Shown: positions 7,649-16,926 of the stretch, one piece after another
Numbering within the stretch: position 1 is the stretch's first letter
How the letters are laid out: every line of letters begins with the position of its first letter
The notes under the pieces: generated by a model
Told to the model about the DNA's origin: nothing
Seen by the model: only the letters and a program-made list of their open reading frames with translations
The model's database searches: none
Made by a program: the position numbers and the translations under genes
DNA from: Undibacterium paludis
GTDB taxonomy: Bacteria; Pseudomonadota; Gammaproteobacteria; Burkholderiales; Burkholderiaceae_D
DNA length: 64,000 nt
Direction of reading: 5' to 3'
NCBI RefSeq assembly: GCF_022568815.1
Contig: NZ_JAKZHX010000018.1
Location: 61,060-125,059 of the forward strand

Positions 7649-10600
7649 TCAGCGGATTTCCATGAACGCACGTGGCTTGTCCTCAAAGGCTTTTTGCTCA
7701 GGCTGGTACATGCGGTAATAGCGTGACGGCGGCAGGGCGAACCTGCCGGTTTGCGCCGCCCTGATCAGGTGGCGTATCACGACCGGGCTGTCAAGCACAT
7801 CGACAGGCACGGCATAGCCGCGCGGTGTCTGCTCGTAGCGGGCGCGTTCCATCACTTCCATGTCCTTGCCGCCAGGGAAGCGGACGTTGATGCCCCAGGT
7901 GGAGCGGTCAGCCGCCGTGCCCGGTGGCAACGCCACTTCAACAATGCCAAAGTTCAGCGCTGTACCTGCATTGGGTGTCAACACCACTTCATCGAGATAG
8001 ACTTCATCGGTCTTCAGTGGTGCGCCGTCCGCCAGCAATTCCAGCTTGAAGCCGGCCTTGCCAGCAACCGGAGCAACCGGAGCAACCGGTGCTGCCGGTG
8101 GTGTTCCAGCTGGTTTGCTGGCCGGTGCGCTCGGTGCCTTGATCTCTTCCGGTATCAGGCGATAGATCTTGCGTTCCAGCTTGACGGGCAGGGCAGTTTT
8201 TTCTGGCTCACGACTGTCGAACTGGGCAATCGCCACCATGTTGGCGCCGGGGTTGGAAACCATTTTGATGACAGATGGCGCCGGTGTGCTGGCTGTCCAG
8301 CGGAATACGCTTTGGCCGGTGGCGCTGTCGCGTGCCTGCCAGCCGGCTTCGAGTTCGACCTTGGCCATGTTGTTGCGCAGCAGCGGATCATTCGTACCGG
8401 ATTTGCCACCCATGGCGCGGTATGTCCACAGCAGGGCGAGGGCGCGGTCTATGGTCGGGTATTCTGCACGCACGCGTTCCAGGACGGCGGCTGATTCATT
8501 GGCGGGGCGTTTGCCGGTCAGTATCAGCAGGGCTTCACCCAAAGGCAGGTCTGCCTGGTGGACGCGCTGGGCGGCATCAGGCAGGGCCGCAGCAACGGCT
8601 GCACCAAGATTACCTTTGCTTTGCTGTACCACATAGGCAGCCAGCAGGGTGCTCATGGCGTTTTGCAGGTCGTCATCTTTTGCGGCAAAGATCATGCTGC
8701 CCATGCCTGACCGGGGGCTGGCTGCGGCCGTTGCAGGTTTGGCCGTGCCTGCCGATTTGCCCAGTTCTTCACTCAGGGCTTCAGCCATGGAGCGTACCGG
8801 CAGGCCCATGTCCTGCATCCAGTACAGCATCAGGGCGCGCTGCCAGGGGGACTGGTTGACGCCATCCTTGCGATAGACTTCGGTCAGGCGGTCAAAATGG
8901 CCGTCTGGCAGTGTCAGTTTCAGCGCGCGGCTGGCATGCCAGTCGGCATAGTAGGCATAGGTTGTCAGCAGGGCGTCGCCGTCTTTTTCTGGCACGCTCC
9001 ACCAGCCGAACGTGGCGTTCGGACCAGCCATTTGCGCCAGACGGAAGCGGTAACTGTACAGGCGTTGCGTCAATTGTGCAGCCAGCCTGTCTTCGCTCGG
9101 CAGGGTTGCCTGCAGGGCCAGGCTGTAGGGGATCAGCCGGCTTGATGTCTGTTCCACGCAGCCATACGGGTAGTCGATCAGGTCATCCATCAGGCGGCGG
9201 AACTGTGTCGTCGCACTGTCAGCAAATTGCAGTTGCACATTGCTGGCATCGGCGGGCAGTTTCAATACGGTTTCCTTGCCGGTGACCGGTACGCTGACAG
9301 AACGCTGGCTCAGCCAGTGTACGGGGACTATTTTCAGCGGTACATTCAGGGCATCAACAGTCTTGCCACCAACGTTCAGGGCCAGGTCTATCTTGTTATC
9401 GAGGCCGTTGGCTTTCAAGGGCAGCGAGATGAAGTTGGCGCCTGGTTTCAGCTTCAGGCTTTCTTGCTTGTTCAAGCCAGAGCCGGTGACGTTGAGGCTG
9501 GCGGCGGCTTCCTGGTTGCCCTGGTTGAAGATGGCGACGCTGGCATTTGGCGCATCCTGCACGCGCATCCAGTTCGGGCTGGTCCATTTCACATAAAAGT
9601 CCTTGTCTGAACGTACATAGGCAATGTTCTGACCGACGCTGCCGCTGGCGGCGGTAGCACGGACGGTGACGCGCCAGCGTGTCAGTGAGTCCGGCATGGT
9701 GAAGGTGAGGCGGGCGCGGCCACTGGCGTCTGTGGTCACACTTGGCTGCCACAGGGCAGTGTCCTTGTCTTCACGGCGCGGGCGTTCCAGCACCTTGATG
9801 GCGCGCTCATGGGTTTGCCCGTTCGATGGTACAGCCAGTTTGGATGGTGGTGCTGCCAGGTCATAAGCGATGAAGCTGAGGCTGGCCGACGTGCGCACAT
9901 TATTGCGGCGCGGGTGGTAGAAGAAGTCAAACACGTCCGGCGCTATCTCTGGTTGCAGCACATAGATCATTTCATCGACCACGCCAACGGTGAGCTGGCT
10001 GCCGGCAGCAGGCTGGCCACCGAGCATGGCAGTCAGGTCCAGCGTGACTTTTTCACCTGGTGCATAGACTGCCTTGTCGGCCTTGACTGCGACATTGATG
10101 CGCGGCTGTTCAACCTTCAGCCCCAGGTTCTGGAAGACATAATCGCCTCCTTTGACATACACCACAGAGAAGGTAATGTTGGGGCCATAGGTATCCTGCA
10201 CCGGTATTTCCACCTTCCACTGCATCGGTGAAATGCGCTTGGCGCTGAGCCAGCCGCTGGCCGTAGTCATCAGCGCGGTTTTCTCTACCTTGTCACGTTC
10301 CAGCGTGAACAGGGCCTGGTCCACCTGCTGCGGGAAGGTGACCAGGGCGCTGGCAGTCTCGCCCGGCTTGTAGCTGCTCTTGTCAAACACCATCTCTATC
10401 GAACCTTGCGGTGCACTGACACCGGCGCCGCTGACATAGTGCGAAGTCGCGCCAAGGATATTGCCCGCTGCATCACGCAATGACAGGTTATAGGTGCCGG
10501 GTTCGGCAAAAGCCATCGTCAGTTTTGTGGCGTTGGCCAGCTTGCCTGTGCTTTTCTTCTGGTCTTCGAGCTTGACCCAGTCCCAGCTGACGGGGGCGCT

Positions 10601-12319
10601 GAGTGTGCTGGCGGTGTTGCCAGGCACGGGCAGGGCAGTCAGGGCAAAGTTCATGTTTTCGCCAACCGCTGAAAAGGCACGCTCAGCCTTGATGCTATAA
10701 GTACCTGCGCCGCGCTCCACCAGTATCTCTTTGGTGGCGCGTACGCGGTACGCTGCACCGTCCGTTGCCAGTACAGACAAGACATAGCGGCTCGGCTCTT
10801 TGGCTGCGGGCAGTTTGAAGTCAACAAAACCCTTGCTGTCCGTGGTGAATGTGGTGTTGCTCATCTGTACCGGGAACTGGCCGGCATAGCCGAGGTCGCC
10901 TTCAACGATGGTCAGGCGTTGCGCACGTACGGTCAGGTCGGCCTTGGCATTGACGACGGGTTTGCCGTCGGGGTAGACCAGTTGCAGCTGACCCTTGATT
11001 TCTTCATTGGTCTTGTAGTCTTTTTTGCCGGGCAGTACATTGATTTCAAAATGCGGCTTCTGGTATTCCGCTACACGGAAGGCTGCGCCATAGTTGTTGC
11101 CCTTGTAGCTGAAGCGGATTTCATAACCACCGGCGACAGCATTGTCGGGCAACTGGAACACGGTATCGCTGCCAGACTGCGGACTTATCTGCAGGTTCTG
11201 GTTCGCTACAGGGAAGCCATTGGCGTCAAACACTTGGAACTTCAGGTCCCCGGCGGTAATCGGTGTTGATTCACGGGCAGAGACAAAGGTACGACCGAGG
11301 AACTTGACATAGACGGTGTCACCAGGGCGGTACAGTGGGCGGTCAGTGACGGCGTACATCTTGGTGTTATAGATTTCGCTGTCGTAGTAAAAGTTTTCTG
11401 CGACGAATACACCGCCTTTGGCGTCTTCACCATAGACATAGGTTTTTTCAGGGGCGTCACGTTCGAAGTTGGCGATGCCGCTGGCATCGGTCGAGCCTGT
11501 GCTGAGGATACCTGCGCCGTCTGTCCAGACGGTTTTGGCGTCTGCTACCGGCTGGCTGCTGCGACGGTCAGCCACCCATACCAGCATCTGCTTGCTCGAC
11601 ACCTTGGTGACGGCGATGGAGTCAGACACAAACACCAAAGTCACGGCGCGGAATTTGCCGACCATGGCTTCGACCAGATACAGGCCAGGTTCTTTTTTGC
11701 CCAGTGGTATCATCACATTGCCTTTGGAGGTGGCGATGAATTCACTGCTGCTGCCGTCAAGCTTGACACCCTTTGGCGGTTTGATCTCTTGCGCCACCTG
11801 CACTGGATAACGGAAGCTGTCAACCAGGGTATGTGCTTTCAATGGCTGGTACAGCGGGTTCATCTGCTGAGGTGTTGGCGACTTTTGCAAAGGGTGTACG
11901 CGCACCTCTGGCACTTGCGTGGTGACGGCATTTCTGGCATCGGACGAGAACAGCTTGCGCCACATGCGGCGTGAGGCATCCCACCAGTTATCCCAGACAC
12001 GGGCCAGTGCATCGGCAATGCCCTTGCCCTTGTAATTGCCCTGGGTGTCTATGCGGTGGAGGTTCTTCTGCGCTTTTAAAAATTCCAGCGGGTCCTTGAC
12101 GCGGTAGACATATACGTCCACACCGCCCAGTTCTGCAATCTGGCTCATGTCCTGGGCTTCCAGCCGCACGGTGGCATTGTCGGCCGAACCATAGGCGGCG
12201 TCACTGAGCAGGAAAAAGGCAGAGCCGCCGTCCTGGGCCAGTGCGGGCATGAATAATAACAGCGCAAAGACGGCTGTCAGGAAACTCAGGTAACGGGGTT
12301 TGTTAATGTTAGCTCTCAT
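7649..12319 (-). CDS. yfaS: bacterial alpha-2-macroglobulin (YfaS/MagD type) with thioester motif
   Basis: This 1556-residue protein has a Sec signal (SFLTAVFALLLFMPALAQ) without a lipobox Cys, so it is probably a soluble or peripherally attached periplasmic protein. It has macroglobulin (MG) domains throughout, e.g. YAVTDRPLYRPGDTVYVKF near residue 330 and the LTRWRVTVRATA segment, and a thioester motif G-C-V-E-Q with Cys1054 in the C-terminal half. A Pro/Ala linker (PASKPAGTPPAAPVAPVAPV) precedes the last ~130 residues. Bacterial macroglobulins trap proteases that enter the periplasm. The operon has no pbpC, so it is the YfaS/MagD class; from memory those usually lack the thioester, which makes the intact CVEQ noteworthy. 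The start lies 9 bases after the DUF1175 stop. Confidence 0.93.
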   Translation of the reverse strand: MRANINKPRYLSFLTAVFALLLFMPALAQDGGSAFFLLSDAAYGSADNATVRLEAQDMSQIAELGGVDVYVYRVKDPLEFLKAQKNLHRIDTQGNYKGKGIADALARVWDNWWDASRRMWRKLFSSDARNAVTTQVPEVRVHPLQKSPTPQQMNPLYQPLKAHTLVDSFRYPVQVAQEIKPPKGVKLDGSSSEFIATSKGNVMIPLGKKEPGLYLVEAMVGKFRAVTLVFVSDSIAVTKVSSKQMLVWVADRRSSQPVADAKTVWTDGAGILSTGSTDASGIANFERDAPEKTYVYGEDAKGGVFVAENFYYDSEIYNTKMYAVTDRPLYRPGDTVYVKFLGRTFVSARESTPITAGDLKFQVFDANGFPVANQNLQISPQSGSDTVFQLPDNAVAGGYEIRFSYKGNNYGAAFRVAEYQKPHFEINVLPGKKDYKTNEEIKGQLQLVYPDGKPVVNAKADLTVRAQRLTIVEGDLGYAGQFPVQMSNTTFTTDSKGFVDFKLPAAKEPSRYVLSVLATDGAAYRVRATKEILVERGAGTYSIKAERAFSAVGENMNFALTALPVPGNTASTLSAPVSWDWVKLEDQKKSTGKLANATKLTMAFAEPGTYNLSLRDAAGNILGATSHYVSGAGVSAPQGSIEMVFDKSSYKPGETASALVTFPQQVDQALFTLERDKVEKTALMTTASGWLSAKRISPMQWKVEIPVQDTYGPNITFSVVYVKGGDYVFQNLGLKVEQPRINVAVKADKAVYAPGEKVTLDLTAMLGGQPAAGSQLTVGVVDEMIYVLQPEIAPDVFDFFYHPRRNNVRTSASLSFIAYDLAAPPSKLAVPSNGQTHERAIKVLERPRREDKDTALWQPSVTTDASGRARLTFTMPDSLTRWRVTVRATAASGSVGQNIAYVRSDKDFYVKWTSPNWMRVQDAPNASVAIFNQGNQEAAASLNVTGSGLNKQESLKLKPGANFISLPLKANGLDNKIDLALNVGGKTVDALNVPLKIVPVHWLSQRSVSVPVTGKETVLKLPADASNVQLQFADSATTQFRRLMDDLIDYPYGCVEQTSSRLIPYSLALQATLPSEDRLAAQLTQRLYSYRFRLAQMAGPNATFGWWSVPEKDGDALLTTYAYYADWHASRALKLTLPDGHFDRLTEVYRKDGVNQSPWQRALMLYWMQDMGLPVRSMAEALSEELGKSAGTAKPATAAASPRSGMGSMIFAAKDDDLQNAMSTLLAAYVVQQSKGNLGAAVAAALPDAAQRVHQADLPLGEALLILTGKRPANESAAVLERVRAEYPTIDRALALLWTYRAMGGKSGTNDPLLRNNMAKVELEAGWQARDSATGQSVFRWTASTPAPSVIKMVSNPGANMVAIAQFDSREPEKTALPVKLERKIYRLIPEEIKAPSAPASKPAGTPPAAPVAPVAPVAGKAGFKLELLADGAPLKTDEVYLDEVVLTPNAGTALNFGIVEVALPPGTAADRSTWGINVRFPGGKDMEVMERARYEQTPRGYAVPVDVLDSPVVIRHLIRAAQTGRFALPPSRYYRMYQPEQKAFEDKPRAFMEIR
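8068..8097. repeat. short 9-base tandem repeat in the macroglobulin linker
   Basis: About three copies of GCAACCGGA-like units encode the APVAPVAPV part of the Pro/Ala linker on the minus strand. Copy changes would stay in frame and only alter linker length. Confidence 0.6.
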
Positions 12320-12328
12320 AGTGCGCTT

Positions 12329-12985
12329 TCAGGCGGACAAGAAATTGAGGCGGTAGACGCCAGCAAAATTGGGATTATCTTGGGTGGGGTGCCAGCGCGT
12401 ATCGCGCCAGGCTTGCAGTTCGCGCAGTTTGACGGCACGCAGGCCGTTGTCGGTTGTGGTGACAGTGCCGGTGTGATAGGCGATGTAAGAATTCATCCAC
12501 ACCATCAGATGCTGGGCATCACCCTGATCAAAAAACAGCAGGTCGCCGGGTGCCGCCTGGTTGCAGTCCTTGCCGCGAAACCTGGCATTTTCCTGCACCA
12601 TTTCTATGGCACTGACATAGGCCGAAGTCGTGCCGTCGGCCAGCCGCCACTGGTGGCGTACAGCTTGCGTGGCCTGGTCCAGTTCAACTTCTGGCGGCAA
12701 GGCGGTACCGAGCATGCCATTGGCACGCTTCCATTTTTCATCATGTTCGCGCAGTGATTCTGCCACGGCAAAACGCACCAGGCCCACGCAGTCGCGCTGT
12801 TGCCAGCGTGGCGTGGGGCCGGCTTTCAACTGGGTGGCGACGATATGCGTCATCCATGCGCGAAAGCTGCGTGACTGCGCTGGCGTCAGGGCAATTGCGG
12901 TTGCAGGCGCAGAGCTTGCTATAGCGGGCCATGCCAGCAGGGAAGCGGGCGCGAACAGGCCTTTGAGGAGGGTTCTGCGCCTCAA
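12329..12985 (-). CDS. yfaT: DUF1175 protein (YfaT/MagB-like)
   Basis: This 218-residue protein begins MRRRTLLKGLFAPASLLAWPA, which could be a Tat or Sec signal, cleaved near SSA. The mature part has the DUF1175 features QQRDCVGLVRFAVAE, PGDLLFFDQGDAQHLMVWM and YHTGT. The Cys in RDCVGLVRF followed by a D-Q-G-D-A-Q-H-L segment resembles an NlpC/P60-like Cys-His arrangement; that reading is mine and untested. Its start overlaps the DUF2138 stop by four bases. In P. aeruginosa the equivalent MagB is found in a complex with the macroglobulin. Family assignment and operon place are firm; reaction unknown. Confidence 0.87.
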   Translation of the reverse strand: MRRRTLLKGLFAPASLLAWPAIASSAPATAIALTPAQSRSFRAWMTHIVATQLKAGPTPRWQQRDCVGLVRFAVAESLREHDEKWKRANGMLGTALPPEVELDQATQAVRHQWRLADGTTSAYVSAIEMVQENARFRGKDCNQAAPGDLLFFDQGDAQHLMVWMNSYIAYHTGTVTTTDNGLRAVKLRELQAWRDTRWHPTQDNPNFAGVYRLNFLSA

Positions 12986-14574
12986 TTTGGTTTCTCCTTG
13001 CTGACCCAGTCAACCTGCTGCCAGGCTTTGCCGTTGGCTTGGGTGTTGGACAGTTCCAGGCGTATGGCCGGGTAAGTGGCCAGCGCCTTCATGCGGGCAG
13101 GCAGATGTTTTTGCGCCGCAGCCAGGTAATTGGCATCATCAGCCCCGGCGAGGGCGGCGTAGACTTCACGCTGTGCCATTTCTGACAGCGGTTTTGGTGT
13201 AATCAGGCCCAGGGTGTTGGATGTGTTGCCGTTCTGGTCAGCCACACTGGGGTTGCTGCGGGCGATGGTATCGACGACTTTTTCAACCAGGCCACCATCG
13301 GGGGAGAACACGACAAAGTCGCCGCTGGCAGCCAGGGTGGCGCGGCTTTTTTCATTGCGCCACAGCTTTTGCTCAGGCTTGGCCTTGGTCGCGCCTTTAC
13401 CGGGGGCCGCCTGTTCGCCACTGGCTATCGCCCAGCTCGCCATGGCTTGCAAGGTGGCTTCGCGGTTGGCGGTTTTCAACGGCAGTTTGGCGATAAATAC
13501 CGGTGAATACAGGTTGGATTCCTTATACCAGCAGGCCAGGCCAGGGCCTGAAAGTGTGGCCAGACCCTGGTCAGGCAATTTAGGTTTGGCGCTGGCTTCG
13601 GTCAGTACTTTATTGACCATGGCCCAGTCTACCGGCAAGCTGACGCAGGCGCTGGGGTTGGATGGCGCGGCTGTCCATAAACTGGGGTCCAGCAATTGCG
13701 CATTGGTCTGTTTCTTTGCATCGAGCCAGACAGCAGTAGACCAGTTGCCGCCAAAGTCAAAGCGCATGCCCTTGAAGCCGGACATGAAGGCGCCATAGCC
13801 CAGGGCCATGGTTGGTGCACCTATGGCCAGCGTGTGTTTTGCCGTGTCGGCAGGCGCTGCTGGCGCTGCCGCAATATTGTCCAGGTCAAATTGCAGTGAC
13901 AGCGCACCATCGTGTTCTAGCCAGTTGGCGACGGCAGAGCGTGCCTCCTTGACGATGCTGGAGCTGTCATCAAGCAACAGGCCAGGGTCGGACAAGACCA
14001 CGACATGATCGCCCTGGCTGATCAGCAGCAGGGTACGGCGCGGGTTGATTTCCAGCGCCAGCACTTCAGCCGTGCCTTTGCCGGTGCTGATTTCACCGGC
14101 TTTCTTGAGCTGGCCATCTTTCAGCGCGACCTTGGCGGCTTCCTGCAAGGCCTTGTTGAACACGCCGTGCTTCATGACGACGGCATAGTGACGCAGGGCG
14201 CCCTTGCCATCACGCCAGAAAGCCACTTCAGCAGCCTCATTGAAGATGCTGGCATACAGTTTGTCTTGCCAGTCAAGATCATGCTCATAGGCAATGCGCC
14301 TGATGGCGCCGTTGAGCCCCATGCGGTCTTCGTTCTGCTCGTAGTAAAAGGCCAGGTCTTCGGTCAGCACATCGCGGGCAATCGGCACCCTGAGCAGGTC
14401 GCGCGGCAGCTTCGAGAGGCTGCTGGTGCGTATCAGGGCATCGGGCTTGGACATGTCCACTTTCAACCTGGTGCCTACAAAATGATAATCCTTCCAGTGC
14501 TTGCTGACCTGATAGGCAACAGCAGCGGCAGCCACTGTAACGACAGTGCCTGTGACGATCCAAAGACGACGCAT
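12982..14574 (-). CDS. yfaA: DUF2138 protein (YfaA/MagA-like), membrane anchored
   Basis: This is the first gene of the operon. I chose the ATG at 14574 (530 residues) because AGGGAG lies at normal spacing before it and the product then begins with a membrane segment (MRRLWIVTGTVVTVAAAAVA); an upstream in-frame start at 14610 would add 12 residues. The rest is a large periplasmic domain typical of DUF2138, with HYAVVMKHGVFNKALQEAAK and INPRRTLLLISQGDHVVVLSDPG. P. aeruginosa MagA is an inner-membrane partner of the macroglobulin, so it may serve as anchor. The 5' end of the operon faces a gene-poor stretch of 550 bases. Confidence 0.87.
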   Translation of the reverse strand: MRRLWIVTGTVVTVAAAAVAYQVSKHWKDYHFVGTRLKVDMSKPDALIRTSSLSKLPRDLLRVPIARDVLTEDLAFYYEQNEDRMGLNGAIRRIAYEHDLDWQDKLYASIFNEAAEVAFWRDGKGALRHYAVVMKHGVFNKALQEAAKVALKDGQLKKAGEISTGKGTAEVLALEINPRRTLLLISQGDHVVVLSDPGLLLDDSSSIVKEARSAVANWLEHDGALSLQFDLDNIAAAPAAPADTAKHTLAIGAPTMALGYGAFMSGFKGMRFDFGGNWSTAVWLDAKKQTNAQLLDPSLWTAAPSNPSACVSLPVDWAMVNKVLTEASAKPKLPDQGLATLSGPGLACWYKESNLYSPVFIAKLPLKTANREATLQAMASWAIASGEQAAPGKGATKAKPEQKLWRNEKSRATLAASGDFVVFSPDGGLVEKVVDTIARSNPSVADQNGNTSNTLGLITPKPLSEMAQREVYAALAGADDANYLAAAQKHLPARMKALATYPAIRLELSNTQANGKAWQQVDWVSKEKPN

Positions 14575-15124
14575 GAATTCTCCCTCTAGGGTAGTACTTT
14601 TTAATTGCACGGATACTATCCAAAGCGGTGCTGCAAGACAATCAATTGCAACCGACTATTTGTAATTTTCTGTAAGCGCGCATATCAGATTTTGAATCGG
14701 TCATTGTGCCATGCATCAGAAATGGAATTTGTATTGTTGCAATAAATTTTTGCCGCGCTGAGCATGGCAAACCTGACAATTATCTGAGGATAGGGAATGT
14801 GGTGTCGACAATTACATAGCGGGGGAAAAAATTTGCCGCCATGCAGGAGGAGAATTTCAGAATAGCATCTAAATTGCTCAAGTTTGCCGGAAGGGGACTC
14901 GTCATATGGGGCGTCCCTTTATTGATCTCCCTTCGGCAGGCTTGAGTTGTTTTGTCATGGGGACTTTGCTTATCTGGGGAGCAAAAAAAAACGCAGTCCA
15001 TGGCGAGTGTTGGTACTGAAGTCTTGCGTGACATGTCAGCCAGCCAGAATAAAACAGACGATTCCTAAAAGGCTGTCGATTTGCCCCAGACAGCTGTCCG
15101 GGGGGCTTCATGACGATAAGGGGA
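14575..15124. other. intergenic region between the yfa operon and the GST gene
   Basis: I see no supported gene in these 550 bases. The left part must hold the promoter of the yfa-type operon, but no clear -35/-10 pair stands out. At 15084-15103 lies a near-perfect palindrome (CCCCAGACAGCTGTCCGGGG) without a T run, which could end GST transcription or bind a protein. A minus-strand open frame at about 14780-15034 has no convincing ribosome site. Confidence 0.4.
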
Positions 15125-15793
15125 TCAGGCTGCTTTGTTTTCCTGTTTGGCATCATTGACGATGCGTTCATGTTCTGCTGCCCATGCCGCATCCATTGCG
15201 TCCACCTTGATAAATGCCGGGCGGCTGCAGACACGGTCGATGTAATTCATCACGACCGGGGATTCAGGCACGAGCTTGAACATGGTGCCCCAGCGCAAGG
15301 CATTGCCCCACAGCACATCTGCTGCACTGAATTGTTCACCGAGCAGATAAGGCCCTTTTTCCAGCTGTGCCTTGATGATGCCGAGCATGGTGTCAAAATC
15401 GCTGTAAGGACACATGGACGGCGCTGCGGGTGCATGCTGGGCAAACTTGTCCACCAGAGCTGGTTCGTAACATGCAGCGTAATACGCCATCCAGCGCAAA
15501 TAAGGGCCGCGCAAATGGCTGTCCAGCGATGGGGTGAGGCCGGCACGGGGAAAAAGGTCTGCCAGGTATAAAAAAACGGCAACCTGTTCTGTGATCAGCT
15601 CACCACGGTGCTGTATGGCAGGTACCTTGCCCATGGGGTTGATGGCCAGGTAGGCGCTTTGTCTTTGCTCACCGGCCTTCATGTTCAGGACATGCAATTG
15701 ATAAGGCGCACCGAGTTCTTCCAGCAGGATCAGGGCGCCGGTAGCGCGGGTTTGCGGGGAATAGAACAGGGTGATGTTGTCTGCATTGTTCAT
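15125..15793 (-). CDS. glutathione S-transferase family protein
   Basis: This 222-residue protein, taken from the ATG at 15793 with AAAGG upstream, has a thioredoxin-fold GST N-domain (ITLFYSPQTRATGALILLEELG, then the cis-Pro region NPMGKVPAIQ and the glutathione gamma-glutamyl site LITEQVAVFLYLAD). The all-helical C-domain includes LGEQFSAADVLWG. It conjugates or transfers using glutathione in the cytoplasm; the substrate is unknown. The gene is divergent from a WYL-type regulator, and a 25-base inverted repeat sits between them, so the regulator probably controls it. Confidence 0.88.
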   Translation of the reverse strand: MNNADNITLFYSPQTRATGALILLEELGAPYQLHVLNMKAGEQRQSAYLAINPMGKVPAIQHRGELITEQVAVFLYLADLFPRAGLTPSLDSHLRGPYLRWMAYYAACYEPALVDKFAQHAPAAPSMCPYSDFDTMLGIIKAQLEKGPYLLGEQFSAADVLWGNALRWGTMFKLVPESPVVMNYIDRVCSRPAFIKVDAMDAAWAAEHERIVNDAKQENKAA

Positions 15794-15859
15794 GATGTGA
15801 CCTTTCTTTTTCAGGGCAGAGGCGGGATTGCCTGGCCGTTGATAGAAGAATATGTCTGT

Positions 15860-15884
15860 ATACCTGACATCTTTTGTCATGTAT
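15860..15884. promoter_or_regulatory. inverted-repeat operator between GST and WYL regulator
   Basis: The arms TGACA (15865-15869) and TGTCA (15875-15879) are separated by 5 bases, and the symmetry extends outward to ATAC and GTAT at the ends. It lies in the 128-base divergent region and is the likely binding site of the WYL regulator next to it. Confidence 0.6.
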
Positions 15885-15921
15885 CATTTGATATGCCAAA
15901 AAGTAATTCAACAATCAAGAA

Positions 15922-16893
15922 ATGCGCGCCAGCCGACTGATTTCCATCCTCACCATCCTACAGGCACGTGGCTTTGCTACTGCACCTGAGCTGGCTGAGG
16001 AGTGCGGCGTCAACCTGCGTACGATTTATCGTGACATTGATTCCATGAGCGAGGCGGGCATACCCATCTATAGCGAGCGCGGTTCTGGCGGTGGCTATCG
16101 CCTGCTGGACGGTTACCGTACCCAGTTGAACGGCTTGTCAGCCAAGGAGGCCGAGGCCCTGTTCATGAGTGGCCTGGCCGGGGCGGCGACCGACATGGGG
16201 CTGGGTTCAGTCATGATGGCGGCGCAAAACAAACTGCTGTCAGCCATGCCGGCTTCCTTGCGTGAGGGGGCGCAGCAAATGCGTTCACGTTTTCATCTGG
16301 ATGCGCCTGCATGGTTTGGCCAGTCAGAACAGCCTTCACATTTGCCTCAGGTGGCTGACGCAGTCTGGGAGCAAAAACGGATACGGATGCGCTACCAAAG
16401 CTGGAAAGGCATCAAGGAGCGCATAGTCGAACCCCTGGGCCTGGTGATGAAGGGTGGTTCCTGGTATCTGGTTGCGCAGGTGGATGACACGCCACGCACT
16501 TACAGGATCTCACGCATGCTGGAATTATCCGTTCTTGACCAGCGTTTCGAGAGACCATTGCCTTTTGACCTGGCTGCTTACTGGCGTAAATCCACTGAAC
16601 GCCTGGAGCAGGACATGCACAGGAATAGGGCGACTGTGCGTCTCTCGCCCAGGGGCGTCAGACTGCGCGAAGCATTTCTGTCCCCCTATGTTTTTTCTGA
16701 AACCCAGTTGTCGGAGGAGGTGGATGAGCAGGGCTGGCGTATCGCCACCATGCCGGTCGGTTCCATGATGATGGCTTGTGCAGACATACTGCGTTTTGGT
16801 GATGATGCCGAAGTGCTGGGACCACCCGAACTACGTGCCAGACTGCAGGAAATGGCGACGAATATGCAGACGCTGTATCAGGAAAAAGGATAG
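15922..16893 (+). CDS. YafY-type transcriptional regulator (HTH_11 plus WYL domain)
   Basis: This 323-residue protein has an N-terminal winged helix (ISILTILQARGFATAPELAE, LRTIYRDIDSM, then the wing GSGGGYRL) and a WYL ligand-binding domain around residues 150-220 (IVEPLGLVMKGGSWYLVAQ), followed by a C-terminal WCX-like region. Such regulators sense small molecules or nucleic acids and often control a divergently transcribed enzyme gene, here the GST. The ATG at 15922 leaves a 128-base shared regulatory region with an inverted repeat. Confidence 0.9.
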   Translation: MRASRLISILTILQARGFATAPELAEECGVNLRTIYRDIDSMSEAGIPIYSERGSGGGYRLLDGYRTQLNGLSAKEAEALFMSGLAGAATDMGLGSVMMAAQNKLLSAMPASLREGAQQMRSRFHLDAPAWFGQSEQPSHLPQVADAVWEQKRIRMRYQSWKGIKERIVEPLGLVMKGGSWYLVAQVDDTPRTYRISRMLELSVLDQRFERPLPFDLAAYWRKSTERLEQDMHRNRATVRLSPRGVRLREAFLSPYVFSETQLSEEVDEQGWRIATMPVGSMMMACADILRFGDDAEVLGPPELRARLQEMATNMQTLYQEKG

Positions 16894-16926
16894 GCAGAAT
16901 ACATGTGCATTTGTGTGCGGCGTTTT

